Shown here: positions 16,766 through 23,940 of the stretch, one piece after another | Layout of the letters: each line of letters starts with the position of its first letter | Numbering within the stretch: the first letter of the stretch is position 1 | Made by a program: the position numbers and the translations under genes | NCBI GenBank assembly: GCA_019911785.1 | Contig: JAIOJM010000161.1 | Location: forward strand, 1-23,940 | Direction: 5' to 3' | DNA from: Sulfuricella sp. | GTDB lineage: Bacteria > Pseudomonadota > Gammaproteobacteria > Burkholderiales > Sulfuricellaceae | Length of the DNA stretch: 23,940 nt | The notes under the pieces: generated by a model | What the model was told of the DNA's origin: nothing | The model's input: the letters and a program-made list of their open reading frames with translations, nothing else | Database searches by the model: none

Positions 16766-17610
16766 CCCTCGCACCTGACCTCGCTGACACCATCCGCCGC
16801 AACGTTGAAGCCGCACTGGCCGAGGATATCGGCAGCGGCGACCTGACCGCGCAGCTGATCCCGCCAGACCAAGCCGCCCGTGCCTCCATCATCAGCCGCG
16901 AAACGGCGGTGCTGTGCGGCACGGCCTGGTTCGAAGCCTGCTTCCGCAGGCTGGGCGCCCAGGTGGAAATCAAATGGTTTGCCCGCGACGGCGAGGCGGT
17001 TGCCGCAGGGCAAACGCTGGCCGAAATCAGCGGCAACGCCCGCGCCATGCTCAGCGCCGAGCGCCCGGCGCTGAATTTCCTGCAAACCCTGTCCGCCTCG
17101 GCCACCGCCACGCGGCTGTATGTCGAAGCGGTCAAGGACACACGGGCGAGGATCATGGATACCCGCAAGACCCTGCCCGGCCTGCGTCTGGCGCAAAAAT
17201 ACGCGGTCAAATGCGGCGGCGGGGAAAATCAGCGTGCGGGCTTGTACGACGGCATCCTGATCAAGGAAAACCACATCATGGCGGCAGGCAGCATCCGCGA
17301 GGCGCTGACACAGGCCGCGAACATCGCCGCACCGGGGATATCGATACAGATCGAGGTGGAAAGTCTGGACGAACTGGAACAGGCACTGGCAGCCGGCGCA
17401 ACACTGATCCTGCTCGACAACTTCGACCTGGAAACCCTGCGCACGGCGGTAAAGCTGGCCGGCTCAAGGGCCGAACTGGAGGCCTCCGGCGGCATCACCC
17501 TGGAAACTGTGCGCGCCGTGGCCGAAACCGGCGTGCACCGCATCTCCGTCGGCAGCCTGACCAAGGACATCCAGGCGGTGGATCTGTCGATGCGCTTCGA
17601 GAAGCCCTAA
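16762..17610 (+). CDS. nadC: Nicotinate-nucleotide pyrophosphorylase (quinolinate phosphoribosyltransferase)
   Basis: 282 residues. It converts quinolinate and PRPP to nicotinate mononucleotide in de novo NAD synthesis, in the cytosol. The N-terminal domain begins ALAEDIGSGDLTAQLIP. The barrel has DTRKTLPGLRLAQKYAVKCG, GGGENQRAGLYDGILIKENH, IEVESLDELEQAL, LLDNF, and EASGGITLETV..TGVHRISVG. Gln157 stands where E. coli has His in GGGANHR; I recall Gln in other family members, so it is not taken as a defect. The start codon shares ATGA with the vapC stop and has no ribosome binding site of its own, so translation should depend on vapC being read. Confidence 0.96.
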   Translation: MTLAPDLADTIRRNVEAALAEDIGSGDLTAQLIPPDQAARASIISRETAVLCGTAWFEACFRRLGAQVEIKWFARDGEAVAAGQTLAEISGNARAMLSAERPALNFLQTLSASATATRLYVEAVKDTRARIMDTRKTLPGLRLAQKYAVKCGGGENQRAGLYDGILIKENHIMAAGSIREALTQAANIAAPGISIQIEVESLDELEQALAAGATLILLDNFDLETLRTAVKLAGSRAELEASGGITLETVRAVAETGVHRISVGSLTKDIQAVDLSMRFEKP

Positions 17611-17632
17611 TTCTCTCGATCAAAAAAGCACT

Positions 17633-17730
17633 AACCGCAAAGGACGCAAAGGTTCGCAAAGGGAAAACCAAACCCTCAGACATGCCAGCCTGATTGCTTT
17701 TCCTTTGCGTCCCTTTGCGTCCTTTGCGGT
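17633..17730. repeat. Inverted repeat element, family D (CGCAAAGG-type)
   Basis: The left arm at 17633-17664 starts ACCGCAAAGGACGCAAAGG and the right arm at 17701-17730 is its reverse complement, ending TCCTTTGCGGT. Each arm is itself three near-tandem units of CGCAAAGG, 10-11 bases apart. It sits between the converging nadC and transporter genes. It could fold into a long hairpin and end both transcripts, though no clean U-run follows. Confidence 0.8.
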
Positions 17731-17778
17731 GAAAGATTTTTGCTATTTATTGTTGGATTGAATGCAAATTGGAATAAA

Positions 17779-18684
17779 TCACACGCCCCGCATCGCCCAC
17801 CACCATCCGGTCAGGGTAAAGAAAGACAGGATCAGCCCCACCGCCACCATCAGGTTCGCCAGCGGCGGGTCCAGGTCATGCTCGGTCGCCACAATGGCAG
17901 CGGTGATCATCGGCGGCATGGCCGCCTCGAACAGCGTCACCTGCGCGGCCAGGCCATGCGCCCCGAAGGCGCCCACCAGCAGCAGATACAGCGCGAGCGG
18001 CGCGAGGAAGAGCTTGAATGCCAGCCCCAGCGCCAGGTTGCGACCGTTGCCGGCGAGATGGCCCAGCCGCAACTGAAAACCCACCGATACCAGGGCGAGC
18101 GGCGCCAGCGTGTCGCCCAGCCGCTTCAGCACCGTTGTCGCCCACAGCGGGTACTCCACCGGGATCAGCGCCAGAGCCAGCAGCAGCGCGATGAAGGGCG
18201 GGAACAGCGCGATCTTGCGGGCGATGGTTCGGGCATCCGGCACGCCGGACGAATACAGCCCGGCGGTGATGATGCCGAGCGTGGACAAGGTGAGGAAGGT
18301 GCCGAGCTGATCGACGATGATGCCGGTGGCCAGCCCTTCATGGCCGTAAAAAGTCTCGATCATCGGCAGGCCGAAGAACGAGGTATTGCCGAGGCCGCCG
18401 GTGAGCATCAGCGCGCCCGTTGTCGGCCGCGGCAGTTTCAGAATCCGGCCGGCCAGCCAGAAGAAGCCGGCCCCCAGGCCGAAATGCAGCCACGCCATGG
18501 CGGCAACGTAGGCGAAGGCCGGCGTGAGGCGGATGTCGTGGATATAGAGCAGGGTCAGCGCCGGCAGCGAGATGTGGATGATGAAGCTGTTGAGCGTTGC
18601 GGGGGCGCTCTCCGGCAGGCGGCCGGCACGCCGCAGTGCCATGCCGAAGAGGAAACAGGCGACGAGAAGGATGAGATTGGTCAT
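17779..18684 (-). CDS. AEC-family transporter (auxin efflux carrier-like permease)
   Basis: 301 residues, very hydrophobic, with about ten membrane helices in two halves, as in the AEC family. The family-like block NTSFFGLPMIETFYG (about 110-125) ends the first half and MPPMITAAIVATEHDLDPPLA lies near the end of the second. Members in bacteria carry small organic acids such as malate or malonate; the substrate here cannot be told. ATG 18684 is the only sensible start; the ribosome binding site is weak (GTGTTGA). It follows thrC in the same direction but is separated from it by a repeat, so it is probably expressed apart. Confidence 0.9.
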   Translation of the reverse strand: MTNLILLVACFLFGMALRRAGRLPESAPATLNSFIIHISLPALTLLYIHDIRLTPAFAYVAAMAWLHFGLGAGFFWLAGRILKLPRPTTGALMLTGGLGNTSFFGLPMIETFYGHEGLATGIIVDQLGTFLTLSTLGIITAGLYSSGVPDARTIARKIALFPPFIALLLALALIPVEYPLWATTVLKRLGDTLAPLALVSVGFQLRLGHLAGNGRNLALGLAFKLFLAPLALYLLLVGAFGAHGLAAQVTLFEAAMPPMITAAIVATEHDLDPPLANLMVAVGLILSFFTLTGWWWAMRGV

Positions 18685-18700
18685 TCAACACACCAAAACT

Positions 18701-18788
18701 CCTTCCCCCTTTCAGGGGGAAGGGCGGGATGGGGGTTAGGAGGAAAATTCACCCCCACCCTAGCCCTCCCCCTGGAAGGGGGAGGGAA
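18701..18788. repeat. Interspersed hairpin repeat, family B (double copy)
   Basis: There are two perfect hairpins: CCTTCCCCCT-TTC-AGGGGGAAGG (18701-18723) and CCCTCCCCCT-GGA-AGGGGGAGGG (18764-18786). The segments between them, GGGCGGGATGGGGGTTAGG and CACCCCCACCCTAGCCC, are near reverse complements, so the whole is a nested inverted repeat. The right half matches 1-38. It abuts the thrC stop codon and may end its transcript. Confidence 0.88.
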
Positions 18789-20195
18789 TCAGAGGTCTGC
18801 GTGGGCAACAATGAAGCGCTTCACCGCTTCCGCATCCGCCTCCATCACTTCAAAGCGCTGCGGCAGGTTCTCTATCCCCACCAAGTCGGCCGGGCGCTCG
18901 GGTTCGCAGCCCAGTGCTTCGCGGATGGTTTCCTCGAACTTGGCGGGCAGCGCGGTTTCCAGGCATACCATGGGGATGCCCGCTTCGCGGTGCTCAAGTC
19001 CCACTTTTACGCCGTCGGCGGTGTGGGTATCGATCATCACGCCGTATTGCCGATGCATGCGACGTATGGTTTCCAGCCGGTTGGCGTGGTTGCTTACGCC
19101 GGATTCGAAGCCGAATTCCCTGACCCTGGCGAAATACGGTGTTTTGGAAAGATCGAAACTGCCCCCCGCGTCCACTTCCTTCCAGAGCTCATTCACGATT
19201 GCCGGATCGCGCCCGACCAGATCGTAAACAAAGCGCTCGAAGTTGGACGCCTTGGAGATGTCCATCGACGGGCTGCTGGTGTGCTTGGTTTCCGGCCGCG
19301 GGCGGTAGACGCCGGTGCGAAAGAACTCGTCGAGCACGTCGTTCTCGTTGGTGGCGACGATCAGCTTGTGGATCGGCAGGCCCATCTGGCGGGCGATGTG
19401 GCCGGCGCAGACGTTGCCGAAGTTGCCCGACGGCACGGAGAAGGAAACTTCCTCGTCGCTGCCTTTGGTCACCGCGAAATAGGCCTTGAAATAGTACACC
19501 ACCTGGGCCGTGACGCGCGCCCAGTTGATCGAGTTGACCGCGCCGATCTTGTGTTTGGCCTTGAATTCGAGGTCGTTGGAGACCGCCTTGACGATGTCCT
19601 GGCAATCGTCGAACACGCCCTTGACGGCGATGTTGAAAATATTCGGGTCCTGCAGAGAGAACATCTGGGCGGTCTGGAACGGGCTCATTTTTCCCTGCGG
19701 CGAGAGCATGAACACTCTGATTCCTCTTTTTCCGCGCATGGCGTATTCGGCCGCGGAACCCGTATCGCCCGAAGTCGCGCCGAGGATGTTGATCTCGGCG
19801 TTTTCCTTCGCCAGCACATACTCGAACAGGTTGCCGAGCAACTGCATCGCCACATCCTTGAAAGCCAGGGTCGGGCCGTAGGACAGCCCGAGGATATGCA
19901 GCCCCGGTTCCAGCGTCTTCACCGGAGTGATCTCGTCGCTGCGGAAAATCGCGGCGGTGTAGGTCTTGTCGATGATGGCCCTGAGGTCGGCGGCGGGAAT
20001 GTCGGCGGCGAAGCGGCGGATCACCTCGAACGCCAGCTCGCGGTAGCTCATGCCGCGCATCGCGGCGAGCTCTTCCTTGCTGAACCTGGGGTAAGCCTCG
20101 GGGATGGTCAAGCCGCCATCGGTAGCGAGGCCGCCGAGCAGGATTTCGGTAAAGGTCTTGGGCGGCATGCCGCCGCGGGTGCTGAGATATTTCAT
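18789..20195 (-). CDS. thrC: Threonine synthase
   Basis: 468 residues. It converts O-phosphohomoserine to threonine with pyridoxal phosphate, in the cytosol. N-terminal MKYLSTRG and the GLATDGGLTIPE block are typical. The cofactor lysine is Lys113 in GPTLAFKDVAMQ, and the phosphate-binding loop is ATSGDTGSAAEYA. Later motifs include GAVNSINWARVTAQ, SVPSGNFGN and a C-terminal TADGVKVG. The length fits the longer, fungal/proteobacterial type. It is the last gene of the alaA-hom-thrC run; the spacer from hom is 106 bases and holds a repeat. The ribosome binding site is weak. Confidence 0.97.
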   Translation of the reverse strand: MKYLSTRGGMPPKTFTEILLGGLATDGGLTIPEAYPRFSKEELAAMRGMSYRELAFEVIRRFAADIPAADLRAIIDKTYTAAIFRSDEITPVKTLEPGLHILGLSYGPTLAFKDVAMQLLGNLFEYVLAKENAEINILGATSGDTGSAAEYAMRGKRGIRVFMLSPQGKMSPFQTAQMFSLQDPNIFNIAVKGVFDDCQDIVKAVSNDLEFKAKHKIGAVNSINWARVTAQVVYYFKAYFAVTKGSDEEVSFSVPSGNFGNVCAGHIARQMGLPIHKLIVATNENDVLDEFFRTGVYRPRPETKHTSSPSMDISKASNFERFVYDLVGRDPAIVNELWKEVDAGGSFDLSKTPYFARVREFGFESGVSNHANRLETIRRMHRQYGVMIDTHTADGVKVGLEHREAGIPMVCLETALPAKFEETIREALGCEPERPADLVGIENLPQRFEVMEADAEAVKRFIVAHADL

Positions 20196-20218
20196 TTCTT
20201 CGTGTCCCTGTGCCCTCT

Positions 20219-20269
20219 GTGGGAGCGGCGCCCTCGCCGCGATAATCGGCCCGGGGGCGGGCCTCCTAC
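20219..20269. repeat. REP-like inverted repeat, family E (copy 1)
   Basis: GTGGGAGCGGCGCCCTCGCC at the left faces GGGGGCGGGCCTCCTAC at the right, an imperfect hairpin. The outer sequence GTRGGAGCGRC is shared with the copy at 23009-23065. It lies between hom and thrC and could reduce read-through into thrC. Confidence 0.6.
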
Positions 20270-20301
20270 CAAATTCATGTCACTTTGAAAGCAACCTGGA
20301 G

Positions 20302-21615
20302 TTATGCGCTGAGTTCTTCCATACGTATCCGCGTCACCTTGCCGGAAATCGAAGACAGCGCTTCGATCTTGGCGATTGCCTGGTTGATGTGTTTCTCCAC
20401 GGTTTCGTGCGTCAGCAGGATCACGTCCGCCTGCTTCTCGCCTTCAGCCGGCTCTTTCTGGATCATGGCGTCAATCGAGATACCCAGATCGGCCAGGATA
20501 CGCGTCACATCGGCCAGCACGCCGGGCTTGTCGAACACGCGCAGGCGCAGGTAGTAGGAGGTGCGAACTTCATCGATCGGCAGCACCGGCACATCGGACA
20601 AGGCGTCCGGCTGGAAGGCCAGGTGCGGCACGCGGTTCTCCGGATCGGAGGTGAGCATCCGGGTCACGTCCACCAGGTCCGCCACTACCGCACTGGCGGT
20701 CGGCTCGGCACCGGCACCGCGTCCGTAATACATGGTCGCGCCGACGGCGTCGCCTTTCACCAGCACCGCGTTCATTACGCCTTCCACATTGGCAATCAGG
20801 CGCTTGGTCGGAATCAGCGTCGGGTGGACACGCAGCTCGATGCCCTGGTCGGTGCGCTTGGTGATGCCGAGCAGCTTGATGCGGTAGCCCAGTTCCTCGG
20901 CGTAGGAAATGTCTTCCTTGGTGAGCTTGGAAATGCCCTCGGTGTAGGCCTTGTCGAACTGCATCGGAATGCCGAAGCCGATCGCCGCCATGATGGTGAG
21001 CTTGTGCGCGGCATCGATGCCCTCGATGTCGAAGGTCGGATCCGCCTCTGCGTAGCCGAGTTCCTGCGCCTGTTTAAGCACGGTATCGAAAGCCAGGCCC
21101 TTGTCGCGCATCTCGGTCAGGATGAAGTTGGTGGTGCCGTTGATGATGCCGACGATCCACTCGATGCGGTTGGCGGTGAGGCCCTCGCGCAACGCCTTGA
21201 TGATCGGGATGCCGCCCGCCACCGCCGCCTCGAAGGCAACCATCACGCCCTTGGCCTGCGCCGCCTTGAAGATTTCGTTGCCGTGCAGCGCCAGCAGCGC
21301 CTTGTTCGCCGTGACCACGTGCTTGCCGTTGGCGATCGCTTTCAGGATCAGTTCCTTGGCGAGCGTAGTACCGCCGATCAACTCGACGACGATATCGATG
21401 TCCGGGTTGTTCACCACCGCCATTGGGTCGGCGGTGATTTCCAGCTCTGGGCCGGCAAGTTTCCGCGCCATTTCCAGGTTGCGATCCGCCGCCATCTTGA
21501 TGCGAATCTCGCGCCCGGCACGGCGGGTGATTTCTCCGGCATTGCGCCGCAATACCGTGAGGGTGCCGCCGCCGACGGTGCCCAGGCCTAACAAACCTAC
21601 GTTGATGGGTTTCAT
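20302..21615 (-). CDS. hom: Homoserine dehydrogenase with C-terminal ACT domain
   Basis: 437 residues. It reduces aspartate semialdehyde to homoserine, the branch point to threonine and methionine. The N-terminus has the dinucleotide-binding GLLGLGTVGGGT. The catalytic domain shows VTANKALLALHG, GIINGTTNFILTEM and EADPTFDIEGIDAAHKL. Residues of about 356-430 are an ACT domain (FDKPGVLADVTRILADLGIS), the usual site of feedback control by threonine. It is a stand-alone enzyme without an aspartokinase domain. AAGGAG, 6 bases before ATG 21615, is a strong ribosome binding site. alaA lies upstream and thrC downstream, all in one direction. Confidence 0.97.
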   Translation of the reverse strand: MKPINVGLLGLGTVGGGTLTVLRRNAGEITRRAGREIRIKMAADRNLEMARKLAGPELEITADPMAVVNNPDIDIVVELIGGTTLAKELILKAIANGKHVVTANKALLALHGNEIFKAAQAKGVMVAFEAAVAGGIPIIKALREGLTANRIEWIVGIINGTTNFILTEMRDKGLAFDTVLKQAQELGYAEADPTFDIEGIDAAHKLTIMAAIGFGIPMQFDKAYTEGISKLTKEDISYAEELGYRIKLLGITKRTDQGIELRVHPTLIPTKRLIANVEGVMNAVLVKGDAVGATMYYGRGAGAEPTASAVVADLVDVTRMLTSDPENRVPHLAFQPDALSDVPVLPIDEVRTSYYLRLRVFDKPGVLADVTRILADLGISIDAMIQKEPAEGEKQADVILLTHETVEKHINQAIAKIEALSSISGKVTRIRMEELSA

Positions 21616-21630
21616 TGTTTCTCCTTGTGA

Positions 21631-21723
21631 GGGATCAGGGGTCAGGGGCTAGGGACTAGGAAATTCACTGGCGCGAAGCGCCAGCCAAAGCCCCTGATCC
21701 CTAGCCCCTGATCCCTAGTCCCT
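21631..21723. repeat. Inverted repeat element, family F (GGGATCAGGGG-type)
   Basis: The left arm GGGATCAGGGGTCAGGGGCT (21631-21650, with a further AGGGACTAGG) faces a right arm of CCCCTGATCCCTAGCCCC followed by TGATCCCTAGTCCC (to about 21722). Between them is a CTGGCGC-GAA-GCGCCAG hairpin. The arms are built from near-tandem GGGAYYAGGG units. The right end contains the alaA stop codon. Confidence 0.8.
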
Positions 21724-22948
21724 AATTTCCATGCCGCTTGCGGTAATGCTCCAGGAAGCGCGCGATGCGGCCGATGGCCTCGGTGAGGTCGTCCACGTTG
21801 GGCAGGAACACCACCCGGAAATGGTCGGTATGGGGCCAGTTGAAGCCGGTGCCCTGGACCAGCAGGACCTTCTCCTCGAGCAGCAGTTCGAGGATGAATT
21901 CCTGATCATCGTCTATCGGGTACATCTTCGGATCGAGCCGGGGGAAGAGATACATCGCCCCCTGCGGCTTGACGCAGGAAACGCCGGGGATATCGGTCAG
22001 CAGTTTCCAGGCCACGTCGCGCTGCTTGGCGAGACGGCCGCCGGGCGCGACCAGGTCGTTAATGCTCTGGTAGCCCCCGAGCGCGGTCTGGATGCCGTAC
22101 TGCGCCGGCACGTTGGAGCATAGCCGCATCGAGGCGAGCATGGTCAGTCCCTCGATATAGTCCTGGGCATGGCGCTTTTCGCCCGAGACCACCAGCCAGC
22201 CGGCGCGATAGCCGGCGGCGCGGTAGTTCTTCGACAGTCCGTTGAAGGTGATGAACAGCACATCGTCCGCCAGCGAGGCGATCGAAGTGTGGGTCGCGCC
22301 ATCGTACAACACCTTGTCGTAGATCTCGTCGGCGTAGATGATCAGCTGGTGCTGGCGGGCGATCTCGACGACCTCCTGCAGCAGTTCCACCGGGTACAGA
22401 GCCCCGGTCGGATTATTCGGGTTAATCAGAACAATCGCGCGGGTATTCGGGCCGATCTTGCCGCGGATGTCGTCCAGGTCGGGCAGCCAGCCCGCCTGCT
22501 CGTCGCAGACATAGTGGCGCGGCACGCCGCCCGCCAGAGTCACCGCCGCGGTCCACAGCGGGTAGTCGGGAGTCGGCAGCAGCACCTCATCTTCGGTGTT
22601 CAGCAGCGCCTGCATCGCCATCACGATCAGCTCGGACACGCCGTTGCCGATGTAGATATCCTCCATCTGCACATCGCGGATCTTTTTTTCCTGGGTGTAA
22701 TGCATGATCGCCTTGCGCGCGGCGAACAGCCCCTTGGAGTCGGAATAGCCGGAGGCATTGGGCAGGTTGTGGATCACGTCCTGGAGGATTTCCTCCGGCG
22801 CTTCGAAGCCGAACGGCGCCGGATTGCCGATGTTGAGCTTGATGATGCGGTGACCGTCCTCCTCCATCTGCCGGGCACGCGCCATCACCGGGCCACGGAT
22901 GTCGTAGCAGACGTTGGCGAGCTTGCTGGATTTGAGTACGGGTTGCAT
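21722..22948 (-). CDS. alaA: Alanine-synthesising aminotransferase AlaA
   Basis: 408 residues. A class I/II pyridoxal-phosphate aminotransferase, closely following E. coli AlaA (glutamate-pyruvate transaminase). Shared blocks include SSKLANVCYDIRGPV, KLNIGNPAPFGFEAP, EDIYIGNGVSELIV, INPNNPTGALYP (NPNNPTG at 176-182) and EGLTMLASMRLCSNVPAQ. The cofactor lysine is Lys240 in FNGLSKNYRAAGYR. In betaproteobacteria this gene commonly sits just before hom and thrC. The start is weakly supported by GAAGCC only, but the N-terminus aligns with the family. The stop codon (TAG) lies inside the family F repeat, so the last one or two residues may have been set by the element's insertion. Confidence 0.95.
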   Translation of the reverse strand: MQPVLKSSKLANVCYDIRGPVMARARQMEEDGHRIIKLNIGNPAPFGFEAPEEILQDVIHNLPNASGYSDSKGLFAARKAIMHYTQEKKIRDVQMEDIYIGNGVSELIVMAMQALLNTEDEVLLPTPDYPLWTAAVTLAGGVPRHYVCDEQAGWLPDLDDIRGKIGPNTRAIVLINPNNPTGALYPVELLQEVVEIARQHQLIIYADEIYDKVLYDGATHTSIASLADDVLFITFNGLSKNYRAAGYRAGWLVVSGEKRHAQDYIEGLTMLASMRLCSNVPAQYGIQTALGGYQSINDLVAPGGRLAKQRDVAWKLLTDIPGVSCVKPQGAMYLFPRLDPKMYPIDDDQEFILELLLEEKVLLVQGTGFNWPHTDHFRVVFLPNVDDLTEAIGRIARFLEHYRKRHGN

Positions 22949-23008
22949 GGCTTCGAGCCCCTATTTGCGCTGGCAATCTGGTAGGCAATCACGTTGAATT
23001 TGCGGGAT

Positions 23009-23065
23009 GTAGGAGCGACCTCCAGTCGCGAACCACCGAATTCGCGACCTGGAGGTCGCTCCTAC
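23009..23065. repeat. REP-like inverted repeat, family E (copy 2)
   Basis: GTAGGAGCGACCTCCAG then TCGCGAA, an 8-base loop, and TTCGCGACC then TGGAGGTCGCTCCTAC. The stem is about 24 bp with a single bulged base. It has the shape of REP elements common in proteobacteria and lies upstream of alaA, between the divergent alaA and Mth938-domain genes. Confidence 0.88.
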
Positions 23066-23125
23066 GCACACCATCGTTTCATGTTGACTGACTAGCTAGT
23101 CGCTCCACGGAATGCGCTAAAAAGG

Positions 23126-23165
23126 TATAATCTTACCCGACCGTCCCTTGTCCCGCAAATGGAGG
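23126..23165 (+). promoter_or_regulatory. Candidate -10 and ribosome binding site of the Mth938-domain gene
   Basis: TATAAT at 23126-23131 is a perfect -10; no good -35 lies 16-18 bases upstream. GGAGG at 23161-23165 is followed by 6 bases and TTG 23172. This fixes the start at TTG 23172 rather than at an earlier TTG at 23148. Confidence 0.5.
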
Positions 23166-23171
23166 CCCACC

Positions 23172-23543
23172 TTGAAGTTCCACCTGGCCGACGCTGCCGG
23201 CTTGAATCTTTTCACCGGCTACGACACCGATTATGTCGCTGTCAACCATCAGCACTATCAGGCCAGCCTGATCGTGCTGCCGAACCAACTCGTCGAAAAC
23301 TGGCCGCCGCAAAGCTTCACAGCGCTGGAGGCCGCCCATTTCGAGGCTATTCTGGAATTCAGGCCGGAGATTGTGCTGCTCGGCACCGGCGGCACCCTGC
23401 GCTTTCCTCACCCCCGCCTGACGGAGGCGCTGATCCGGGCGCATATCGGCGTGGAGGTGATGGACACCCCGGCGGCCTGCCGCACCTACGACATCCTTGC
23501 GTCCGAGGGCAGAAAGGTGGCAGCTGCGCTGCTACTGGGCTAG
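23172..23543 (+). CDS. Mth938-like domain protein (NDUFAF3/Xcc1710-like family)
   Basis: 123 residues from TTG 23172, chosen for the GGAGG 6 bases upstream. The fold family is recognised from LIVLPNQLVENWPP at the start of the core, EIVLLGTGGTLRFP in the middle and GVEVMDTPAACRTYDILASEGRKVAAALL at the end. The human relative NDUFAF3 is a complex I assembly factor; bacterial members have no proven role. It converges on the HAD gene with a 12-base overlap of the 3' ends. Confidence 0.88.
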   Translation: MKFHLADAAGLNLFTGYDTDYVAVNHQHYQASLIVLPNQLVENWPPQSFTALEAAHFEAILEFRPEIVLLGTGGTLRFPHPRLTEALIRAHIGVEVMDTPAACRTYDILASEGRKVAAALLLG

Positions 23544-23940
23544 GGGCAAAATATCCAGGAAGCTGCCGATGGCGTCGAACTCCGCCACATCCTTGGCCGG
23601 CAGCCGCGTGTCCGGCCGATGTACCGCGAGCAGATGGGCGATGCCGTAATCCCGCGCCGAGCGCAGCACCGGCAGGCTGTCGTCCACCAGCAGCGTGCGG
23701 TCAGGATCGAAGCGTTCCACCAACTGTAGCTTGCGCCAGAACTCGGGATGCTCCTTGGGCACGCCGATGTCGTGGGCACAAATCACCGCATCGAAATAGC
23801 CGTCGAGACGGGTTTTGTGCATCTTCAAGGCCAGGCTTTTATGGTGGGCATTGGTCACCAGCACGGTGCGGCGGCTGCCTCGCAGCGCCGCAAGAAAATC
23901 GGTGACATGCGGATGCACGGCGATGAGATGCTCCACCTCC
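23532..23940 (-). CDS. HAD-family phosphatase, YrfG-like (5' end outside window)
   Basis: 136 residues are visible, and the frame stays open to the window edge, so the N-terminal part with motif I (DxDGT) is missing only because the sequence ends. Motif II (LVTNAHHKSLA), the motif III lysine (GVPKEHPEFW) and motif IV (LLVDDSLPVL) are all present. The closest match from memory is YrfG, the E. coli GMP/IMP 5'-nucleotidase (ILLTNAH, YPKE, FIDDSE). The substrate is inferred only from this likeness. The 3' end overlaps the Mth938-domain gene by 12 bases on the other strand. Confidence 0.85.
   Translation of the reverse strand, partial: EVEHLIAVHPHVTDFLAALRGSRRTVLVTNAHHKSLALKMHKTRLDGYFDAVICAHDIGVPKEHPEFWRKLQLVERFDPDRTLLVDDSLPVLRSARDYGIAHLLAVHRPDTRLPAKDVAEFDAIGSFLDILPLAQ

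Noticed and set aside
17221..17240. Gln instead of His in the GGGxNHR motif of NadC
   Set aside because: Recalled as normal variation among NadC proteins; the rest of the active site is intact.
17740..21591. Three long + strand open frames (495, 519 and 495 residues) across the transporter, thrC and hom
   Set aside because: All are antisense to well-recognised genes and show no family motifs.

Overview
The window is a GC-rich, densely coded stretch of chromosome. It looks like a betaproteobacterium, probably an autotrophic or sulfur/iron-associated member of the Nitrosomonadales. The basis is protein resemblance (FabI, ClpB, AlaA-Hom-ThrC and NadC all look proteobacterial), a membrane-anchored octaheme cytochrome c with a partner cytochrome b, and many short interspersed inverted repeats in the gaps. 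The taxon is inferred; there is no rRNA or tRNA here to settle it.

Layout. 91-2247 (-) encodes a peptide-type ABC substrate-binding lipoprotein with an extra C-terminal membrane segment, divergent from fabI (2367-3170, +). fabI converges on an iron-type alcohol dehydrogenase (3347-4534, -). A divergent intergenic region with two palindromes leads into an electron-transfer block on the + strand: a membrane-anchored DUF302 protein (4749-5294), an octaheme cytochrome c of the tetrathionate-reductase family (5506-7155) and a four-helix cytochrome b (7160-7762). A strong bidirectional terminator separates this block from a bacteriohemerythrin (7827-8273, -). Then come a TlpA-type thioredoxin (8371-9231, -) and a YjbQ protein (9228-9650, -), overlapping by 4 bases.

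clpB (9718-12297, -) has a clear sigma-32 type promoter, but a single in-frame TAG cuts the reading frame in the second ATPase domain. An exported protein of unknown function and a second TlpA-type thioredoxin follow as a 4-base-overlap pair (12588-13831, +). A GAF-PAS-PAS-GGDEF diguanylate cyclase (14019-15902, +) comes next. After it lies a decayed copy of the 3' end of that second thioredoxin gene (16018-16110). vapB, vapC and nadC (16179-17610, +) overlap one another by 4 bases each, so a toxin-antitoxin pair is joined to a NAD biosynthesis gene.

The right part is an AEC-family transporter (17779-18684, -) and the amino-acid cluster alaA-hom-thrC, transcribed right to left (22948 down to 18789). 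It ends with an Mth938-domain protein (23172-23543, +) converging on a HAD phosphatase that runs off the window edge (23532-23940, -).

Almost every spacer carries a short inverted-repeat element. At least five distinct families are visible, and some occur twice in the window. The most noteworthy points are the single-base nonsense mutation in clpB, the octaheme cytochrome module with its palindromic upstream region, the vapBC-nadC overlapping operon, and the duplicated thioredoxin gene fragment bracketing the diguanylate cyclase gene. No CRISPR array, transposase, prophage or RNA gene was seen.
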